A stretch of DNA of 64,000 nucleotides from Toxonevra muliebris. Its lineage: Eukaryota > Arthropoda > Insecta > Diptera > Pallopteridae. Shown here piece by piece: positions 49,901 through 58,900 of this stretch (the stretch's first letter is position 1; every line of letters begins with the position of its first letter). The stretch lies in NCBI GenBank assembly GCA_963691655.1, contig OY829326.1, positions 80,345,235 through 80,409,234 of the forward strand, read 5' to 3'. The translations under genes were made by a program, and so were the position numbers. The notes under the pieces are model-generated. The model had not been told where the DNA came from and ran no database searches. It saw only the letters and a program-made list of their open reading frames with translations.

Positions 49901-52900
49901 GTATGCATGTATGTTTGAACTTTTATATTTTTACACCTCAATAAATTCCCACTTTGGTACAACACTTACATACTGTCAGGCCAATTAAATCAATTTAACG
50001 TAACGAAAATTTAATTAAATGCAACGTCATCCAAACAAACCCTGATTTTTCTTACCATTTTTTTTTTGTTTTTTTGACCACAATGGAAAATATTGTGCAT
50101 TTTTTTTTTTTTAAAGTGAGCAAACAAAAAATACAAAAATGTTTTTTCACCGCAGATGTCCACAACAAAGCATCAACATCATCTGCAACAACAACATCAA
50201 TAGCTGCTGCCGCCGCCGTAGCTGCATCGGTGGCAGCATCAACAGCAGCAGCTGCCTCATCGTTATCTGTAACAGCACCTTCCCATCATCTCTCACATCA
50301 TCATTCGCATCATCATCACCATCATCCAAATGGAAGTCTACTTGCTGCTGCCAGTATGGTGGGCAGTTTGGGTATGCCTGGCAGTTGTCCGGGCTTACGT
50401 GGTGTTTCGAGTGGCATTGCTGGGCTGACCACAGTTGGTGGCGGTGGTGCTGGTAACGGTGGCGGTGGCAGTGGAATTGGTCATGTTCCTGATATTTGTC
50501 CCGTCTGTGGTATAAAGCTAACGCCAGAGGAATGGAATTCACACTTTCTAACCGAATTAGATAGGCTATACAAATTGAGTTCGGGTATGGAGCGTACGAA
50601 TTTACAAGCAACATATATGTTTGCACCACCATGTCCAGCGCAAGAGAATGCCATTAGAACGAGTCATAATCGTTGGGAGGTGGGTGGGCTAATATTTCAT
50701 ATATTCTTCTAATTTAAAACCAAATTTTTTTGTTTTTTTTTTTGTATTTTCAGACATTCCAACGAATACGAAACAATCGCCAAAATCGTTTACGCATCAA
50801 AGTGCGTAAACGTAAATATGGCAATGAATTATACTTCATGGAGAATCTCTTCTGCAACTCATGTCCAATTTGCAAGCGAAAATATGCCATTGAAACAGGG
50901 AAATTACCACCAGAGGTAAGCAGCACCCACTCCTCATTTCATCATCAACAACAACCTCAACAAAATTACGAATTTTTCCCCAAGGAGGATCCAAAAATGC
51001 AAGAAGAAATCGAAACTGTCGATGTGGAGAGCTGCAATGATGATGTGCCCGACTCGGGTTCCGAAATGCAATCACAACATACACAAATCAGTGGCACGAC
51101 TGTTAGTGGGAGTGGTCATGGTAGTACGACGAATAGCAATAGTAATGGTAGCAATGGTAGTGGTGGAGGCATCATTAGCAATATGCATAATAGCAACAAT
51201 CAACCGGGAAAATTGGATGGCATCTTGTATAGAACAGCATGTGTGATAAATAAAGAGAGTAACGGTGAAGATGACATCACCACTAATGTTGTTAATACAA
51301 CAAGCAGCAGCAGTAGCGGTGGAAGTGGTGGTGGAAGCAGTACATGGGGCGAAATGCATGCTACAGCGACACAAGGACATATCAGCGGTAAGTTTGTAAA
51401 AATACTTTTTAAGAAGAAGTTAAGTTAAGTTATGTTATTTAAATTTAAAAAGCAATCAGTTAAAATTGAAATATGGAAAACTCCACTAGTGGATCCAAGG
51501 AGGGGAAGTGTATAAAACCAGTCATCCCGACAATTACGTCGGCATTGCCACCGTTCGTGCAAAGTAATATTTTTTAAAATATAAAATAATTACTTGTCGA
51601 TTGTAATCGATCATGCATTTCGCAGTTAAAACAAACTTGTTTATAAACACATATTTATGTTAGTTTATTATGGCAAGATATTTACTTTGTATTCATTTAT
51701 TAAAAACGAATTGCTTGTTAGTAATATTCACTAGTTGCAATGTAAGTGGCGTATTTTGTAAATTAAGATAACGTTTTGTTCTTATTAAACAAAATTCGTT
51801 AAATAATAAAAAAAAAAGCTTGCTGATTGGAACTACAATTAAAATGAGTTTAATATCTTTGACAAGAACTGAATATTGAACCGTTCGTGGGTGGTGCTCG
51901 AAACTTAAAGTAGGTCTATAAGAATTATTACTTCGTTTGAGCAAAACAAAACTCTTCAATTAAAAAGCTATAAAGCTAAAAAAATATACATAAGGGAATG
52001 TTCCCTATAGTGGATCATGTTTTGTTATTTGGGCATCAATCTTCACCATGAAAATATTTTTCGAAATCTAATACCATTCAAAAGATATTGTAAAAGGCTA
52101 TGTTTTTGCTTCTTAGAACTTATGGATTTATCAAAAAAAAAAAAAAAAATTGGAAAAAATTTTCGATTTTCTGAAGGGCTGTTTTTGGTCAAAAAATTTG
52201 CTGTGCCTTGAAGTGGGTCACTCACAGACATTCAATTCTGGGAAATGTAAAGTTAATGAAGTGAAACGCACATATGATGAATTTTTTGTTCGTTCTTTTG
52301 ACAGTATAAATTAAAACAAATTTATGTTATTCTTCATGTTCTCTCGATTCTGCATCCAAATCCGAGCCACAATTTTAGCATGTGAATTGTCGCATATTGG
52401 CTCTTGAAATGTTATACATATGCAAATGCAGTTGCTCTGATGAATTTATTGTTGATCCCCACTGTTCTGATCCACCTGAATACAGTCAAGAAAAAGCAGT
52501 AAAGTTTACAAAATAATCATTGAAAATGTAATACAACTTGAAACCATACAAAAGTGACCCACATTAGAATTTAGAAGCCATCTTGAAATGGCATCACAAA
52601 AATTTTTTTACTGCATATTACATGTACTCACCGTTTTTATTGAAGAAAAAATAAGCACGAAATTATCAATGGAAACAATGATGAAAAAACTTTTTCGGAC
52701 TTTTTTGTCGTTATGTTTGGCACGAGTATAAAGAATGCGTGTTTTTACTTCAAAATCACATAGGAACATAGAAACTTTGCATATATTAAAAATCCTCACG
52801 AAAAAAAGTTGTTGTTGTACACCCTTGAAAAGGAACATCGGTTTATTTTATGATGGTTCATAAAATATTTCGACTCTAGCGAATACCGTTCGTTAGCTGG

Positions 52901-55900
52901 ACTATCTTGAGGAAACCTCTAAAAATCGACTTTTGTACGGGAAAATTTTTTGGTGGGCTTCTTTCGTTGCTGATTCCAAGTACTTAAAATTAGCATAAAG
53001 ATGTTAATTGATAATGCCATGCTGCAGGAAAAATGTGAGTAGGATTGGACAAGGGGGTGTGGCAGCTCCCAAATAACCTGAATATTCGTCATGAGATATC
53101 TCAGGAACTAAATGAGTACACTTGGATTAGTGGTTGTGACATATCCCTACAACTTTTTCTAAACTTGTTAACTACTTTTCTTATTTTTTTTTTCCATTTC
53201 TGTTTCTACTACAAACTTACTACTGTTTTTATTGAATTTCTAAATAAAAAAACAAATAAACAATAAGCATTGGCCTACGGTGGTCTGCTGGGCGTGCCTT
53301 TGCCTTACCATTATAATTACAATTTTCTCTCTTTACATTTTAAATATATGTAAATAATTAAATATTAATATCATATTATAAAATCTCATAAATGGAGTTA
53401 ATCTATTAATTGCTTTCTATATTCTAAAGCTCTTATAATAAAGTTTATCAAATTTTTCCAATTTTGGTTTTTATCATTTAAAGTTTCATTTAAAGTTTAG
53501 TTTTTCAAAATAAATGAGCCTGAATTCTTTTAATATTGGACATGTGCATAGAAAATGCGCAACACCTTCAATTTCTTGTCTGTTATATAGTGAACAAATT
53601 TTCACTGCATTTATTTGGAGCCGATTGCAATTTAACATTATTAACTAACTCCTTCCCTTCAAAATCCAAATTAGATCGCTTTGACTTGCTTCGTCTACCA
53701 TTTAGATTATTCCCGCCTTAATGTCTAGTTTAGAGTAAAGTCTGCTTTGCTTTTTGCGTCCATTCCATTTTGTCTTTCTCTTTCAGTGCTTGCAATAAAT
53801 CTTTTCTCTTATGTTCCAGTCAAAGTAGTTTATGTTCTCATTCGTCCATTGAATACTGTACTCTGCTCCTAACTTATTTAACTCCTTGAACCAGGCGAGT
53901 TGGCCTTGGAGTAGTTTGTTTGTTAGTTGATGCGGCAATCTTTTTCCTTCGTACGCAAATGCAGTTTTCATCAGATATCGCAGATAGGTGTAATTCCAAG
54001 CTATATATATAACCCCTTTCTGCATCAGTTTCCAGCATGATAATGTAGTTGGCGTAAAGCTTGGTTTCTCAAAATCTTCTTTCTAAAATGCAATTGCAAT
54101 TTGCTTACTTCCTCAAATAGCCCAAACCATATGTTTGAATTGCTCTGCAGACAGCTGGAAACAATTTCCATTTGGTCTTAATGCATATGTTAGGTTTCGC
54201 AAGAAAGTTAGCCCATGTCACACTCAGACTGTTTTTCGCCAGTACATTCCTCTTTTCGATATGTTTACTAAATACAATTATAAACGTTAGCGTGACTCCT
54301 AAATAGCAGTACTCTCAAGTATTTTTTATAGGTGCCCCATTAAAGGACTATTTCTCTAACTTTGATAATTTACCACCCTTTCTGAATGTCATAATTTCAG
54401 ATTTTGACATGTTTACTCCTATATTCCATATGATACAGTATTCTTCCAAGCTCCAAGGTTATCATCTCGTTTATTGTCTGTATTTCATTTGCCAGTATTA
54501 CGATGTCATCTGCATACATTAGCAAACGAATGTTTAGTTCTTCTATCCATACGCCTCCTCCGATCTCATCCTGTAGGTCATTTAAATACAGAGAAAACAG
54601 TAGCGGCGATAAAAGACATCCTTGCTTCACTCCTGACACAGTATCAAAGCTGTCGGGCAATTCACTACATATCCATATTGCTAACGTTCTTTTGCTGTAT
54701 ACACACTCTTTGAATTCAACCATTTTAGTGGAAATACCTATTTTGTATAACTTATAGATTAAGGCTTTTCGTTGCACTTTATCAAAAGCTGCCTTAAAAT
54801 CTACGAAAAAAGCATATGTCTTTTTCTTTTTGCTGAAATTCCAGTGCACTATCGACGCCGAATTGTATATAGTACCTGCAGTAGAGTATCCTTTTCTAAA
54901 CCCTGCTTGACATTCATTTTGTTTTTCTCCTCAAGCAGAAAGTCTTTCATTAACTATTCCCATCATTATTTTACTTACGCAGTTTTTAAAAGAAATTCCC
55001 CGATAATTGTTTGACGCTGTTATATCTCCCTTCTTATATATTGGATATAGGATACTTTTTGTGAACGCTTTATCTACAGTACCTGATTCGTACAAAATAT
55101 TAAATGATTTAGTAATTTCTAACATAAACTCGTCCGGGGCATTTTTTAAAAACTCATACGGGATTCGATCTTCACCTGGTTTCTTTATTCTGTTTTGCTT
55201 TTCCCAGCGTAGTTTTCACTTCCGACAAGGTTACTTTTTATCTAAATCTTCACCAATTATAAAACCTTGCGCATACTGGATATCTGCAGAGCTTTGATCA
55301 GGATTCAGCAGTTCTACAAAATATGCTTTGAGTTGTGCTGCGGTTATTCCTAGTACCGGTTGTGAGTTTTTATTCCTCATTTCCTTAGCCACTGCCCACC
55401 AATTCTTGCTATCTTTTAATGCGCTTATTTTGTGGACCATCCGGCCTTGGCTTCTTCACAGATACGCTTGAAACTTTGATTTTTATTTTTTCCTAGCATT
55501 AAAGCATTTATTGTTAAACCATTTATTATGTTTATACTTATATCACTTTTCTTTATTAACACCTGCATGAGCTAAGCTTACTAAGTCGGTCAGATCCTTT
55601 ATTTGCAGCACTTCGGATTTTTGTTTTATATTCTCTAAACTTTTTAGTAAGTCTGTTCGATAGTTTTTTACGGTATTTTCATTCCACTGTAGTTTAGGCA
55701 GCAGATTTAAATTGTTTGAGGTGTTTTGTACAGAGGGTTTCTACTATTTTATATATTCCAGAATAAACAAAATAATGTTTTTTATAATTCGACAAGGACT
55801 TAAAATTCTAAAATCTCTCAAGTACAAATAACAACCAACAACACATTATTTCACTAATTTGTACACAAACTATATAGATAATGTACATTCAATCAATTTT

Positions 55901-58900
55901 TCAATATTCCATATCGACTTTGAGCCAGCCTTTGGCCCTCTGAGCACTGTATGATGGTCATTATTTTGTTATCGGTGATCACGGCTCACAGTGGTCTGGA
56001 ATTCCGAAAAGCTGGCCATAAGTCGAAAAAATCGTTCTTTTGTAATTATTATTTGTGCTAGGAGGTTTATAGGGTCTGTGATTACAAATCCGATCTCAGT
56101 TTAAAAAAAAAACAAAATGGCGGATCCAAAATGGTGGACCATTTGCAAAAAAATATCGAATTTTGACGAAACCAGACATTTGGGGGTTTTTTAAGTCGTT
56201 AATTACGAATTCGATCTCAATTAAAAAAAAAACAAAATGGCGGATCCAAAATGGTGGACCATTTCCAAAAAAATATCGAATTTTGACGAAACCAGACATT
56301 TGGGGGTTTTTGGAATCTCTGAATACGAATCCGTTCTTAATTTGTAAAAAAAAACAAAATGGCGTATTCAAGGTGGTAGATTTTTAATATACATGCTGAT
56401 ATTGTCAATACGAAAGGAGATAAGAGAGGAGGACGGCTAATACAGCTTATGTAAGCTCAAGGAAATATTAACAGTTATTGGACGCAAAAATCTTTAACCT
56501 TCTTTAATTTCTATTATACAAATACTTTTTTGATGTTATAATTGCTGGGACATAGAATAAAGTGCATCTGTACCTTGCATTGAAAAAATTGTGTAAAATC
56601 CATTCCGGCAACTTTCGGCAGCTGATATTTTTATATGTTTTACAAAAAGTAATAATTAATAATTTAAAACAAAAAACTCGGCAGGAACTCTTGGGAATTT
56701 ATTTAAACCCCTTTTTTTCTCAGCCTTGTAAACAACTTACATGATAAAAACACCGGTGAATTCATTACTTATTTATTGTTTTGATTCTAGTTAAATAATG
56801 TTTTTATTTAAATATATAAAAAGTACTTACTCTTACAAGTGGATTGCATCTTGTTTCGTTAAAATCGGCAAAACAGTTTCAAAACTAAGCACTTTTTAAT
56901 AACACACTTTTTCCACATGAAAATTCCACACAAAAGGCAAAAAAACGCTGCTAGGGTTATCACTGCAACTATTTGAAATGTCAGAACCCTCCCAAAAAAA
57001 ACTTTATTTTTCAACTTATGACCATCTTTTTGGGATTGCAGACCACTGTGCGGCTCCCAGTGATTACAGTTTTTATCAAGTTGACAATTTCATTTTCGTT
57101 CTATAGAAAATTTGTATTCTCTATTACTGCAGTAGTATAGCGGGTAAGAAAGGGGAATGCAAAGATAAGAATAAGCAGGTATACCTATAAAATATTGAAA
57201 AAATAGTGAGCTGGAACGCGCTGATGTAAGAAAACTGTATTTACAGTCACAATTAAAAATCACACTGATTCAAACATTACTATCTCTTATGTCACCGTTA
57301 TTGAAAAATCACTGTTTGGCTCATCACTACAACAGTGCTGCAAAAAGATATGAAATAAAATGTTATAATTTTTCTCCCAACTGTCTATTTATTTGTCACC
57401 TTCTAAAACTTCTGCTACAATTCTAATTACAGTTAAAAACGTCAGTGAACTGTCATCAACAACTCATCATTTCTACAATGCCGATTCTTGCGGTGATGAA
57501 CGTGGTGTTGGTGGAGGCGGTGGCAATTGTAACGGTAAAGATGTAATGATGGGTACATGCAATAATGATAGCGATGAAGATGTGATTGTCGATGATGATG
57601 ATTCTTCAATAAGAATGACAAATATCTGCAGTAAAAAAAGAAAATACGATGAGACGATAGTGAGCAGTAGGTGAGAACTGAAAGCATAACAAAAACAACA
57701 TTGGAAACGTGAAAGTTAAATATATACAAATTTCCTTCCTTTTTTGCAGAACTTCTGATAATCACTCACCACTTGAAGAACGTCCACGCTCCGAGCCACA
57801 AGTCACCAGCACCGAACCAAATATGGAAATCACAAATAATAATAACAATAACTCAAAATATACAGTATTTGAAGATTTACGCGTTAAATCACAGCAGCAA
57901 CAACTGCAGCAGCAACAGGAACCGGATACGATGGTGCCAGGATTAACGCAATTGGACTCAAAGGTGGGAATAAGTTCGGAAAATAAACCGGACGAAGAAA
58001 ACAAATGTTTCATTTGTAAGGTAATTTGAGTTTTCTTGAGTTTCTTCTTCGTATTTATCATTTAAATATTTTTGCCTTGTTTTTTTCATTTATTGAGCGT
58101 ATAATTATTGGGCATGTACGTATGTAATATGGTTTATCAATAATAGCATATGGATAAATTTTTTAATCAGACTATAACTAATAAATGCCTATTTGAATTT
58201 TCAAATAAAATTACACTGTGCGACAGAAAATAATCGGGGTCAGAGTATATTTATTGGATAACTGAAGTGCTCCTGAGTACTGTGCGTTTTGGCCTAAACG
58301 TCAAATTTTTCGAGAATGTTCGTGTTCAGAATGTATTAACCCATTAGCTTCTTCCTTTGTGGTTTTTTTGCCCTTTTTTTTAGAAATATTGCATTTTTAC
58401 CCCCTTAAGAGAGTTCACAAAAAGTTAATGTGTTCTAAAAAATGTTACTCATAAAATTTTACTATAAGTTACTGGACATCAGAAGCTTGTAAACTTGGTT
58501 TTACAATTTCCACGAGCAAAAATTAAACAAGTGAGATGAGAAAGAAATAAAATGTAAGAAAAATAAACATTTGAAAAATTCAACGTATTCAATTTTACAG
58601 AATTTTTTTAAATACTTTAGATTTTCAGTTCGCTTGCAGCTTTTCATTTGTGGTAATTCTAGTATGGAAACCAAAACGCGTTTCGTGTGTAACTATCTTT
58701 GAATCGAGTAAAAATGTTTTTCAAATCATTCATTGTTTGATGGCTTTATTAAGTTTGTGGCAGTGCATTTTGCGTTAAATTATTTTCTTTATTCTACGAA
58801 ATTTTGGCAGGAATGTCGACAAATTTAAATGGACATCGTATTCTTCTTATATACGTACACTGGTTGGCGTCTCCATTCTTACCGATCGTCCAGAAATTTT

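Noticed and set aside
50074..50155. In-frame ATG upstream of exon C as a separate short gene
   Set aside because: It reads through a T-tract and a good CACCGCAG acceptor whose phase matches exon B.
50147..50632. 161-residue antisense His/Gln-rich ORF opposite exon C
   Set aside because: Shadow of the real exon, whose frame has conserved zinc residues and correct splice phases.
56096..56387. Open frames on both strands with repeated PQMSGFVKIRYFF / KPDIWGF blocks
   Set aside because: These are translations of the 120-bp tandem repeat, which stays open because its length is a multiple of three.
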